NCBI GenBank assembly: GCA_023261465.1
Contig: JAHFOW010000036.1
Location: forward strand, 4,611-19,418
Origin: Planctomycetota bacterium
Lineage (GTDB): Bacteria; Planctomycetota; Brocadiia; Brocadiales; Brocadiaceae
Length of the DNA: 14,808 bases
Direction: 5' to 3'
Shown here piece by piece: positions 6,243-13,237 of this stretch (within the stretch, counting starts at the first letter, position 1; each line of letters opens with the position of its first letter). The translations under genes and the position numbers were made by a program. The notes beneath the pieces are model-generated. The model did not search any database. It saw only the letters and a list, made by a program, of their open reading frames with translations, and was not told the origin of the DNA.

Positions 6243-7787
6243 ATGAATAAGGCACTGAAAACAATTTTTTTCATACCTGTCGCTTTGGCGCTTATGGTTT
6301 GCGCAAATGCTATTGCAAACGCCGAAAAATTAACACCTCAAAATCTTATTAAAGTCAAGGCTGCAAAAATTCGTACACCGGAAGACGTCCGTGCTTCAGA
6401 AAATAATATCTTATTAACACCTGGCAAAATACAAGAAGTTAGAGAGATACCCTTTAGACCAATAATAAGTAAGGCTTATTACAATACTGCAAAGTCCAAT
6501 GCTGTTAAAAAAACAGCGGCAAGCCAAAAGGATTCACCATCTTCTTATGGTACACTTGCACCGCCAACCCTTAAGGATATAAATTTTGAGGGAGTTAATC
6601 AAACAACTGCCGGGGGGCTTCTTCCTCCTGATACCCACGGTGCAATAGGGAAAACACACTTTGTCGAAGTAACCAATTCCCATATAGACGCATACCTAAG
6701 GGATGGCACTCTTGCCAGGAGCAATTCTCTGGCAAGTTTCTTTGGATATTTCACAACCACATTATTTGACCCACGCTGCATTTATGACCCAATATGGAAT
6801 CGGTGGGTAGTAACTGCAGATGCGTTTCAGGAGACATCCACCATACAATACCAGTTTATTGCGGTTTCTGTAACTTCAGACCCGGAAGGTTCATTTTATA
6901 TTTACAAAATCGATGTAAACACCAACAATAATGATGATTTTTGGGATTATCCCATGCTAGGCATGGGTCAGGATGCAATTATTGTTACTGCAAATATCTT
7001 TGATCACTTGGATAATTACGTAACAACCAGAATGTTTACCCTGGCAAAGGCGAGACTTTATAATGGGCTTAACCTTACCGTACCTTTTTTTAGCGGTCTT
7101 GCCGGCACCCTTGCACCGCCAATCGTACTGGATCAGAATTGCAAGGCATTTCTGGTAGCAGCTCCAGAAAACGGAACTGTGATAACAAAATACACGCTGG
7201 AAAACGCCGGCTTTCCGTCCTGTGCTACTCTGACCCTATCCACGATAACAGTACCGGCATACGACTTACCACCATATGCTTCGCAACCTGGCACCGGCAC
7301 CCCTGTGCTTGATACACTAGACAGCCGTTTTGTAAATGCAAGCACACAAAATGGTAATTCACTTTGGCAGATACACACGATAAACAACAACGGTCGTCCC
7401 ACACCCAAATTCTATGAATTTAACACCGCAACCAATACAATTATCCAGAGTGGATTTATCTCCGCATCGGCAACTTCGCATGACTGGAATGCATCTATTG
7501 CTGCAAATACCACAAATGATGTATATGTAGTATGGTCTTCAACCAATCCGGGCGCTGGTGTAAACGTACAGGTACGTTATTCCGGCAGACGTAACGCTGA
7601 CCCCGCCGGTACTATTTCTTCCGGCAGCGCACTTTTTACAAGCACTACTTACTACACAGGGTTCCGATGGGGTGATTATTCAGCCGTAACGTTAGACCCA
7701 AAGAATCCACTCCGCGCATGGATAGTTAATGAAAAAGTCAACGGACCTTCAACGTGGGGTTCCCGTATTGGGAGAATCGGTTTCTAA
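6243..7787 (+). CDS. secreted protein with PPDT-G motif, likely beta-rich exoprotein
   Basis: A 514-aa exported protein of unknown function. Residues 1-27 form a signal peptide: a Lys-containing start, a hydrophobic core, and an ANA cleavage motif before E28. A variable linker reaches to about 100. LLPPDTHGAIGKTHFVEVTN (126-145), IYDPIWNRWVVTADAF, a FIAVSVTSDPEGSFYIYKID block, FWDYPMLGMGQDAIIVTAN (about 234-252) and a C-terminal FRWGDYSAVTLDP...GSRIGRI block resemble, from memory, a widespread group of bacterial extracellular proteins with propeller-like beta repeats. No catalytic motif, anchor or sorting signal is seen. Its ribosome site (AGAGGA) lies 29 bases after the aldolase stop, so read-through from that operon is possible, although the functions look unrelated. 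The lipoprotein gene follows after 17 bases. Confidence 0.8.
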   Translation: MNKALKTIFFIPVALALMVCANAIANAEKLTPQNLIKVKAAKIRTPEDVRASENNILLTPGKIQEVREIPFRPIISKAYYNTAKSNAVKKTAASQKDSPSSYGTLAPPTLKDINFEGVNQTTAGGLLPPDTHGAIGKTHFVEVTNSHIDAYLRDGTLARSNSLASFFGYFTTTLFDPRCIYDPIWNRWVVTADAFQETSTIQYQFIAVSVTSDPEGSFYIYKIDVNTNNNDDFWDYPMLGMGQDAIIVTANIFDHLDNYVTTRMFTLAKARLYNGLNLTVPFFSGLAGTLAPPIVLDQNCKAFLVAAPENGTVITKYTLENAGFPSCATLTLSTITVPAYDLPPYASQPGTGTPVLDTLDSRFVNASTQNGNSLWQIHTINNNGRPTPKFYEFNTATNTIIQSGFISASATSHDWNASIAANTTNDVYVVWSSTNPGAGVNVQVRYSGRRNADPAGTISSGSALFTSTTYYTGFRWGDYSAVTLDPKNPLRAWIVNEKVNGPSTWGSRIGRIGF

Positions 7788-7804
7788 ACATATTTTATGC
7801 TAAA

Positions 7805-8245
7805 ATGAAGTCAACGGGTAAGTTTATCCAATGTTCTTTGAACCCATTATACGTAACCCTGGTTTTTTTGGTATTTATCGTAAGTTGTACCAATGAAGCA
7901 GGTGTTCTTAATGGTACACAGGAGAAAAAGGTAAAGGAAGGGGTGTTATCGGGAAGGGTTATACAATACCCGATTTCACCTGTAGAGGGCATGAATATGC
8001 CATCTTCAAAACCAGTATCAGGGATAAAACTCATGCTATTAACGCTAACTGGACAAGAAATAAATTCATTAGTAACTGACAATGACGGCCAGTATAGCAT
8101 CTTTTTACCGCCGGGTTCTTATCGCGTTGAAATGTCCCGCAACAATGCCGATAAAAGACACTCCAGGGATTTACCTGCTACGGTGACCGTCAAGGAAGAA
8201 AGTGAAACACGTTTGGATATACGAATAGATACCGGTATCCGTTAA
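7805..8245 (+). CDS. small lipoprotein with carboxypeptidase-regulatory-like domain
   Basis: A 146-aa predicted lipoprotein. The ATG at 7805 is chosen because it opens a lipoprotein signal peptide: a basic N-terminus, a hydrophobic core (LYVTLVFLVFIVSC) and a lipobox-like IVS-C with the lipidated Cys at about residue 28. An upstream GTG at 7754 would overlap the previous gene and spoil the signal. After a short linker, residues about 46-140 form a beta-sandwich of the carboxypeptidase-regulatory-like/transthyretin type: GVLSGRV, a PVSGIKLMLLTLTGQ segment, TDNDGQYSIFLPPGSYRVEMS, then a TVTVKEESETRLDI strand. Such domains bind or scaffold partners at the cell surface. It follows the secreted protein by 17 bases and is probably cotranscribed, so the two may work together at the envelope. 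Confidence 0.8.
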   Translation: MKSTGKFIQCSLNPLYVTLVFLVFIVSCTNEAGVLNGTQEKKVKEGVLSGRVIQYPISPVEGMNMPSSKPVSGIKLMLLTLTGQEINSLVTDNDGQYSIFLPPGSYRVEMSRNNADKRHSRDLPATVTVKEESETRLDIRIDTGIR

Positions 8246-8288
8246 AACAGAGGCAATAAATTAAGGGGCGCTATTAAAAATTTATGGA

Positions 8289-8317
8289 TTACGAAATTTG
8301 TATTTTAATTCTATAAT
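8289..8317 (+). promoter_or_regulatory. possible promoter of the CxxC miniprotein gene
   Basis: A perfect -10 hexamer TATAAT (8312-8317) lies 17 bases after a weak -35, TTACGA (8289-8294, 3/6 match). Initiation near 8324 would leave an extremely short leader starting at the ribosome site itself. Transcription through from the lipoprotein gene is the alternative. Confidence 0.4.
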
Positions 8318-8323
8318 TTTCTG

Positions 8324-8331
8324 AAAGGAGG
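8324..8331 (+). promoter_or_regulatory. strong ribosome binding site of the miniprotein
   Basis: AAAGGAGG is complementary to the 16S rRNA 3' end over eight bases, the best such site noticed in the window, with 5-base spacing to the ATG at 8337. It is the main evidence that the 30-codon frame is translated. Confidence 0.75.
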
Positions 8332-8336
8332 ATATT

Positions 8337-8429
8337 ATGTGTACGACATGCGCAAAACATAATCCGGGCGCAAAGAAAAAAGAAGGAACCGTAAAGGAAA
8401 AAGAAGTAAAAAAGGAAAAAAAGAAGTAA
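8337..8429 (+). CDS. 30-aa CxxC lysine-rich miniprotein
   Basis: A short reading frame of 30 codons plus stop. It has a near-perfect Shine-Dalgarno AAAGGAGG (8324-8331), 5 bases before the ATG, a TATAAT box upstream, and a strong terminator starting directly after its stop. The protein begins MCTTCAKHNPG and continues as a tail almost entirely of Lys, Glu, Gly, Thr and Val: 11 Lys and 4 Glu in 30 residues. The N-terminal CxxC followed by a His could bind a metal or form a redox disulfide. The basic tail would suit nucleic acid, ribosome or membrane contact. I do not recognise the family. The expression signals argue strongly for translation; a leader-type or regulatory role for the transcript is an alternative. 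It converges on rnpB. Confidence 0.75.
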   Translation: MCTTCAKHNPGAKKKEGTVKEKEVKKEKKK

Positions 8430-8431
8430 AA

Positions 8432-8464
8432 AATCCCCCGATAGCTTTAAACTATCGGGGGATT
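8432..8464. terminator. bidirectional intrinsic terminator
   Basis: A perfect 13-bp inverted repeat (8432-8444 with 8452-8464, including CCCCCGATAG) has a 7-base loop. On the plus strand it is followed by a run of eight T (8463-8470). On the minus strand the stem is followed by T residues from the A-run at 8428-8433. It therefore ends both the plus-strand miniprotein transcript and the minus-strand rnpB transcript, whose mature 3' end is at about 8471. Confidence 0.92.
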
Positions 8465-8470
8465 TTTTTT

Positions 8471-8849
8471 AAGTAGACCGTAAGCCGAGTTTTGTCGTGG
8501 GTGATCATTTATCTAGCCTCTCTGTTGCCAGCAAGGTCAAACGGCTTACCCAGAGGTACTAGCGAAGCGGACCGCTTCATTCCTCCCTATTTAGCCTTTC
8601 TCCCAGTGGGGTTTGCCAGGCCTTCGATGTCGCCACCGAAGCGGTGGGCTCTTACATTAAGTCGCTGTGACCCCGCCATTTCACCCTTATCCCAAATATA
8701 ATTCAGGACGGTATATTTTCTGTTGCACTTTCCTTCCCGTCACCGGGACTCTGCGTTACAGAGCACTGTGTCCTGTGGAGCTCGGACTTTCCTCCCGTTT
8801 TATCTGTTTTTAGAACAGACAAAACCGGCGACCACCTTGTCTACTTGTC
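8471..8849 (-). ncRNA. rnpB: RNase P RNA (rnpB), bacterial type A
   Basis: The catalytic RNA of RNase P, which removes 5' leaders from pre-tRNAs. On the minus strand the universally conserved GAGGAAAGTCCGAGCTCC (conserved region I, P4 5' side) lies at about 8784-8801. The AGAGCCCACCGC stretch (about 8643-8654), AGATAAATGATC (about 8501-8512) and the CTCGGCTTACGG 3' part follow in the expected order. The ends pair as P1: AAGTAGAC (complement 8839-8846) with GTCTACTT (complement 8471-8478). The P3 hairpin follows P1. The length of about 379 nt is normal for type A. The 5' end abuts or overlaps the stop codon of the zinc-ribbon gene, and the 3' end is next to the bidirectional terminator. A promoter seems to lie inside the upstream gene. 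Exact mature ends are estimated within a few bases. Confidence 0.97.
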
Positions 8850-9561
8850 ATTCTTTACCATCATCCAGATATAAAATCCGGCCGCAACTGTGACAACACG
8901 TAATTTCCCTGTCAGACATAAGCTTGTTCAACGTTTGCGCTGTTATTGCCATAAAACAACCCTGACATACCTTATTTACAACGCCAACAACCGCCAGAGC
9001 GTCTTTATGACTTGCCAATCTGTTGTAATGCTGGAGAGTGTCGCTGTCTACCAGGGATGCATATTCACTGTGTTTTTTCTTCAGTTCTGCAATTTCAGCA
9101 TCTATAACTTTCACATCAGATTCTACTCTTTTTTGAATTTCCTGTAATTGAGATTCCTCCCGTTCTGTTTCCTTTTCAAGTGATTTAAATCGTTGTTGCA
9201 TCTCTTCAAAACCTGACATTGTTTTCAGTATTTCATCTTCAAGAACAGATTTATCGGTTTCTTTCCCTGCAATTTCGTTCTTTATTGCACCATATTCTTT
9301 ATTGTTTTTGACTTGATTCATTTGAAGACGGAGCTTTGCTATCTCAGCTTCTCTACTTTTCAATTCGACTTCTTTAACGCCAGCGGTTTTTTGGAAAGCC
9401 TTTATCTCATCGCCAAGCTTCATAATCTCAGATTTCTTCTGTTGAATTTGGTTTTGTTTTTTTTGAACATCATAGTTTCTGTAAAGTTTATCGCCTTCCA
9501 ACCTTTTCAACTTTGTATATATTGACTGCAGCCGCCGAAGCGCCTCTATCTTTTCATTCAT
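8848..9561 (-). CDS. coiled-coil C4 zinc-ribbon protein (COG1579 family)
   Basis: A 237-aa protein. Residues about 1-175 are heptad-rich and highly charged, predicting a long antiparallel coiled coil; NNKEYGAIKNEI (86-97) is the family's conserved turn region. A zinc ribbon follows with C199xxC202 (VCQGCFM) and C223xxC226 (CHSCGR), plus an extra Cys at 222. This is the COG1579/zf-RING_7 architecture. Proteins of this family are proposed to bind nucleic acid, and some have been tied to ribosome or RNA-related functions. The gene being directly upstream of rnpB is an arrangement I recall for other bacteria, which supports an RNA link. Start ATG 9561, preceded by GAAGAGA. It is 50 bases downstream of rpoD, so probably in the same transcript. 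Confidence 0.92.
   Translation of the reverse strand: MNEKIEALRRLQSIYTKLKRLEGDKLYRNYDVQKKQNQIQQKKSEIMKLGDEIKAFQKTAGVKEVELKSREAEIAKLRLQMNQVKNNKEYGAIKNEIAGKETDKSVLEDEILKTMSGFEEMQQRFKSLEKETEREESQLQEIQKRVESDVKVIDAEIAELKKKHSEYASLVDSDTLQHYNRLASHKDALAVVGVVNKVCQGCFMAITAQTLNKLMSDREITCCHSCGRILYLDDGKE
8868..8896 (-). promoter_or_regulatory. likely rnpB promoter inside the zinc-ribbon gene
   Basis: On the minus strand TTGTCA (8891-8896) and TATATC (8868-8873) are separated by exactly 17 bases. Both match consensus well (5/6 and 4/6). Initiation near 8861 would give rnpB a precursor leader of about a dozen bases. Independent transcription is expected for an abundant RNA located after a protein gene. Confidence 0.5.
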
Positions 9562-9611
9562 ATAGTTCTCTTCACCATAAAGGTTCGCATCAAACCAAAT
9601 AAATTCGACAC

Positions 9612-11264
9612 CTAATCACCTCCAAGTCCATCAAGGAATCCTTCTAGTTTACGGCTCCTGATCGGATGCTGTAATTTTCGTACTGCCTTTGCCTCAATCT
9701 GTCTCACCCTTTCTCTTGTAACCTTAAATATCTTACCAACTTCTTCAAGGGTGTACGTGTATCCATCGCCAATACCGTACCGGAGTTTAATAATTTCCCT
9801 TTCACGATACGTGAGCGTTTCCATGACACTTTCAATCTTATCCTTTAACATCTCCTGCGTTGCCGCTATAATAGGTGATTCAGCCTTTTCATCTTCAACA
9901 AAGTCACCAAAGGAACTATCCTCACTTTCTCCCACCGGTCTGTCCAGAGAAATTTGATGCCGGGATATTTTAAGCACACGACGCGCCTCCGACACTGTAA
10001 TCTTCAGTTCTCTTGCGATTTCTTCTATGTTCGGTTCACGGCCCTTTTCCTGTAAAAGTTTTTTTGAAACATTGCGTATCTTGCTCATCGTTTCTATCAT
10101 GTGAACGGGGATACGGATAGTTCTTGCCTGATCGGCAATAGAACGGGTAATTGCCTGACGTATCCACCACGTTGCATAGGTGCTAAACTTATAGCCGCGC
10201 CTATATTCATATTTATCGACAGCACGCATGAGTCCGGTATTACCTTCCTGGATTAAATCAAGGAAACTCAAACCACGGTTCCGGTATTTCTTTGCAATGC
10301 TTACCACCAGTCGCAGATTCGCTCCGGAAAGTTTTCTCTTTGCCACCTCATGTTCCCTGTAAATATTTTCTACGGATTGTACCCGGCGTTTCAGGATTTT
10401 TACCGAATCCAATACAAGCTCCTCCAGCTTTTCGTATTGCGTCTCCAGTTCTTTATAACGACCATTTGACTTAGTGCGTGGTTTACATTCTTCTATCTGG
10501 GCTTCTAAGCTTTCCATCTCAACCACAATTTCCTGGAGTTTTTTCATCATAGGTTGTATTCGTTTTGTTCGGATATTAATTTCGTCCAGCAGGTCAATGC
10601 CTTTTCTTCTTCTGTTCCGGATTGTACGAAGAAGTTTTATTCTTTCTTTTTCAGAAGTCTGTTTCCTTTTTGCCCGTAAATAATCTTCCTTGTTTTTTTG
10701 TAAAAGTTTTTTGAGGATATTTGCACTCCGGGGAAACTGCTCAAGAATTTCATCCTTACAATTATCGACCATTGCATTCACCTTCAAAGTACGGTCAAAC
10801 GAGAGTTCTCCGTTATTCACATCCTCCAGTATCCTTAAACAGGTCGCCAAAGACAGATCGGAATGCAATACCTTTTTAAGGAATCTCTTTCTCGTTATTT
10901 CTATTTTTTTGGCCAGCATGATTTCTTCATCCCGTGTGAGCAGGGGTATTTCACCCATTTGTGTAAGATACATGCGAACAGGGTCGTCTATCTTCTCAGA
11001 GATTGTCGGCACTTCGCCAAACTCCAGGTCTACCTCAGTAAACACCTCCGCTTCCTCAGCGTCAACAATGTCCCGGGTCTCAATCTCTGTTTCATCAATT
11101 AAGTCAATCCCTACCTCATCCAGCATCATCAGAATATCATCAATCTTATCGGGTGAAACATCCGCATCCTCGGGCAACATATCATTCAATTCCTCATATG
11201 TTAAGTAGCCCTTTTCCTTCCCGCGTTGTACAAGATGCTTAATTTTTTGATTTAACGTTTCCAT
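9612..11264 (-). CDS. rpoD: primary sigma factor RpoD (sigma-70)
   Basis: A 550-aa group 1 sigma factor, which directs RNA polymerase to housekeeping promoters. Region 1.1 lies at about 1-60, region 1.2 (DPVRMYLTQMGEIPLLTRDEE) at about 94-114, and a charged, coiled-coil-like non-conserved insert at about 125-300. Region 2 spans about 303-391 and includes GLSFLDLIQEGNTGLMRAVDKYEYRRG and TYATWWIRQAITRSI. Region 3 follows, and region 4 with its helix-turn-helix (TRERVRQIEAKAVRKLQHP) is at about 515-533. The ATG at 11264 is chosen because GGGAGG lies about 10 bases upstream; a GTG at 11291 would place that site inside the coding region. The insert with GELSFDRTLKV resembles planctomycete sigma factors as I remember them. 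It lies 82 bases after dnaG, the classic primase-sigma order. Confidence 0.97.
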   Translation of the reverse strand: METLNQKIKHLVQRGKEKGYLTYEELNDMLPEDADVSPDKIDDILMMLDEVGIDLIDETEIETRDIVDAEEAEVFTEVDLEFGEVPTISEKIDDPVRMYLTQMGEIPLLTRDEEIMLAKKIEITRKRFLKKVLHSDLSLATCLRILEDVNNGELSFDRTLKVNAMVDNCKDEILEQFPRSANILKKLLQKNKEDYLRAKRKQTSEKERIKLLRTIRNRRRKGIDLLDEINIRTKRIQPMMKKLQEIVVEMESLEAQIEECKPRTKSNGRYKELETQYEKLEELVLDSVKILKRRVQSVENIYREHEVAKRKLSGANLRLVVSIAKKYRNRGLSFLDLIQEGNTGLMRAVDKYEYRRGYKFSTYATWWIRQAITRSIADQARTIRIPVHMIETMSKIRNVSKKLLQEKGREPNIEEIARELKITVSEARRVLKISRHQISLDRPVGESEDSSFGDFVEDEKAESPIIAATQEMLKDKIESVMETLTYREREIIKLRYGIGDGYTYTLEEVGKIFKVTRERVRQIEAKAVRKLQHPIRSRKLEGFLDGLGGD

Positions 11265-11346
11265 CGAAAGCCAGACCTCCCTAAATATCACATTTATCTG
11301 AATCTATCTGTCGTTTGACTTTGACAATGCACAAACAACATACGAC

Positions 11347-13149
11347 CTAGACTTTAACCTTACCTTTTAAAGTATGAACACTCTTATTCTTCTTGTGAAA
11401 TTCGTCAAGAAGCGCCGCAATATCTTCCTCGTTCTTTCCGGTTTTTATACCTTCCAACATCTTTCTCTTGACCTGATGGATTTCCTTCTTATTGTTTCTC
11501 CTCCTGAAAAACTGCATACAATCCGTAAACCATTCTTCATAATCAGTAATATGCTGAAATTCCTCCGTCGTCACAATGTCCATGAGCATTTTATTGAGTT
11601 CGCCATCATCCAACATGTGGAGGACATCTTCGGCTTTAACCTCTGAATTCCTACCATATAATTCAATTACTTTCTCTGCAATTTTAAAGAATTTTTGATT
11701 ATGGAATCCTTCGAGACCGATCGCGCTTACTATCCTTGGAATCAGGTCATTACATGCCAACATCAGGTATAAAAGTACGCGTTCCGCCTTTGAAGATGCA
11801 TCGAAACGCTGCTCACAATCTTGTTTGTTTCCTTTAATGACGGACTGTTTGTTCATTTTTGTCATGTGCGTTCTCAATGTTGCCTCATCAATAGACATCT
11901 CTTCTGCAATCATCTTAATGAGCAAATCACGCTTAATCACATCGGGCATCTTTATTGCCGTGGAAAGGATATCATGTATTGCATTTGCCCTTCCATGAAT
12001 ACTTGTCATGTCCCACTTGGAAGCGGCCATTTTAACTTTGTAAGAGAAAAAGTCCTTTGCATTATGAACAAACGTTAAAAACTTCCCGCTTCCTTCCGCT
12101 ACGAGGAAATCACAGGGATCATAACCATCGGGAAGTTCTGCAATTTTTACTTCAAATTCTTCCTCAACAAAAATATCAAGACTCCGGTCTGAAGACTTCT
12201 GGCCGGCTGCGTCCGAATCTAACAGGAGTATCACCTGGTTACAGTATTGCCTCAATTGCCGTAAATGCTGTTTTGTTACGGCAGTTCCCATAACAGCAAT
12301 AGAACATTCAATTCCATGCTGGTGCGCCATAATTACGTCCGTATAGCCTTCCATGAGAATCGCCCGGCGCTGTTTCATAATGGCATTTTTAGCAACATCA
12401 ATACCATACAACACATTACTCTTATTAAAAAGAACCGTCTCCGGTGAATTAAGATATTTTGGAGTAGAGTCATCCAACGCCCTTCCGCCAAAACCAACGA
12501 CCTGCTTTCTGGCGTCAAATATAGGAAACATCAGCCTGTTGCGAAAACGATCGTAATAGTCGTTTCCCTCCTTTTTCTGAATAATCAAACCGGTCTTCTC
12601 CAGAAGATTATTCGATATGCTGCGTTCTCTGCACGTTTTGATCAGGGCGTCCCAACTATCAGGTGCATAACCAAGGCAGAAATGCTTAATTGACTCATTA
12701 TTTATCTGGCGTTTCTGTAAATAGTTTCGGGCAACCTTGCCCTGTTCTTTCTCCGTCAGGATTTTGTGATAAAATTTTGCGGCAAAATCATTTACATTAT
12801 ATAAATGTGTTTTTTCTGTAATTGACAGTACGGGCTTTTCTGATTTACTTAAATGCGAAATATCAATATGCGATTTGGTAGCAACCATTTTCACCGCTTC
12901 TACAAAACTCACCCCCTCCTGTTTCATTAAAAAATGAAACACCGTTCCACCTTCGCCGCATCCAAAGCACTTAAAAAGTTTCTTCTCAGGGTTTACCGTA
13001 AATGAAGGGGTTTTTTCGGAGTGAAAGGGACATAAACCGATAAAATTTCTTCCGGTTTGTTTTAAACGGACATATTCCGATATGATTTGAACAGTATCTG
13101 CGGCATGCTGTATTTCTGTAATCTTTTCTTGTGGAATTAAGTATGCCAT
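11347..13149 (-). CDS. dnaG: DNA primase DnaG
   Basis: A 600-aa primase that makes RNA primers for replication at the fork. The N-terminal CHC2 zinc domain has ligands C40, H43 (CPFH), C61 and C64 (CFGC). The RNA-polymerase core includes YYDRFRNRLMFPIFD (198-212) and GFGGRALD (219-226). The TOPRIM domain has catalytic E267 (LMEGYTDVI) and the D311/D313 pair (LLLDSDAAG). The C-terminal ~170 residues are the diverged DnaB-helicase-binding region. The length is standard. The start is ATG 13149 with a weak ribosome site; an excellent promoter lies about 45 bases upstream. It is the first gene of a dnaG-rpoD-zinc ribbon-rnpB series. The ribosomal protein S21 gene, which precedes dnaG in enterobacteria, is absent here. 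Confidence 0.97.
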   Translation of the reverse strand: MAYLIPQEKITEIQHAADTVQIISEYVRLKQTGRNFIGLCPFHSEKTPSFTVNPEKKLFKCFGCGEGGTVFHFLMKQEGVSFVEAVKMVATKSHIDISHLSKSEKPVLSITEKTHLYNVNDFAAKFYHKILTEKEQGKVARNYLQKRQINNESIKHFCLGYAPDSWDALIKTCRERSISNNLLEKTGLIIQKKEGNDYYDRFRNRLMFPIFDARKQVVGFGGRALDDSTPKYLNSPETVLFNKSNVLYGIDVAKNAIMKQRRAILMEGYTDVIMAHQHGIECSIAVMGTAVTKQHLRQLRQYCNQVILLLDSDAAGQKSSDRSLDIFVEEEFEVKIAELPDGYDPCDFLVAEGSGKFLTFVHNAKDFFSYKVKMAASKWDMTSIHGRANAIHDILSTAIKMPDVIKRDLLIKMIAEEMSIDEATLRTHMTKMNKQSVIKGNKQDCEQRFDASSKAERVLLYLMLACNDLIPRIVSAIGLEGFHNQKFFKIAEKVIELYGRNSEVKAEDVLHMLDDGELNKMLMDIVTTEEFQHITDYEEWFTDCMQFFRRRNNKKEIHQVKRKMLEGIKTGKNEEDIAALLDEFHKKNKSVHTLKGKVKV

Positions 13150-13194
13150 TGATAAGACAAATAGAGTATTTAAATAAAATTATAAATGTGGATA

Positions 13195-13222
13195 ATTATA
13201 CCACTTAAATTAATATTTTCAA
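13195..13222 (-). promoter_or_regulatory. sigma-70 promoter for the dnaG-rpoD cluster
   Basis: On the minus strand TTGAAA (13217-13222) and a perfect TATAAT (13195-13200) are separated by 16 bases, in the 88-base AT-rich gap between hisF and dnaG. Initiation near 13188 gives a leader of about 40 bases. A second TATAAT occurs on the same strand slightly downstream (about 13180-13185) without a good -35. No terminator for hisF is visible in this gap, so some read-through from hisF is possible. Confidence 0.65.
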
Positions 13223-13237
13223 CAAACGGAAAAATAA

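Noticed and set aside
7754..7804. N-terminal extension of the lipoprotein from a GTG
   Set aside because: It overlaps the previous gene and places charged residues ahead of a normal lipoprotein signal; the ATG at 7805 is better.
8492..8701. 69-codon plus-strand open frame
   Set aside because: It lies inside and antisense to the clearly conserved RNase P RNA, with no ribosome site or recognisable domain.
10690..11208. 172-codon Ser-rich plus-strand open frame
   Set aside because: Antisense to rpoD; the Ser/Ile richness reflects reversed Glu/Asp codons.
11265..11291. GTG start for rpoD
   Set aside because: The GGGAGG ribosome site for the downstream ATG falls within this segment, and family members start at the METLN-like position.
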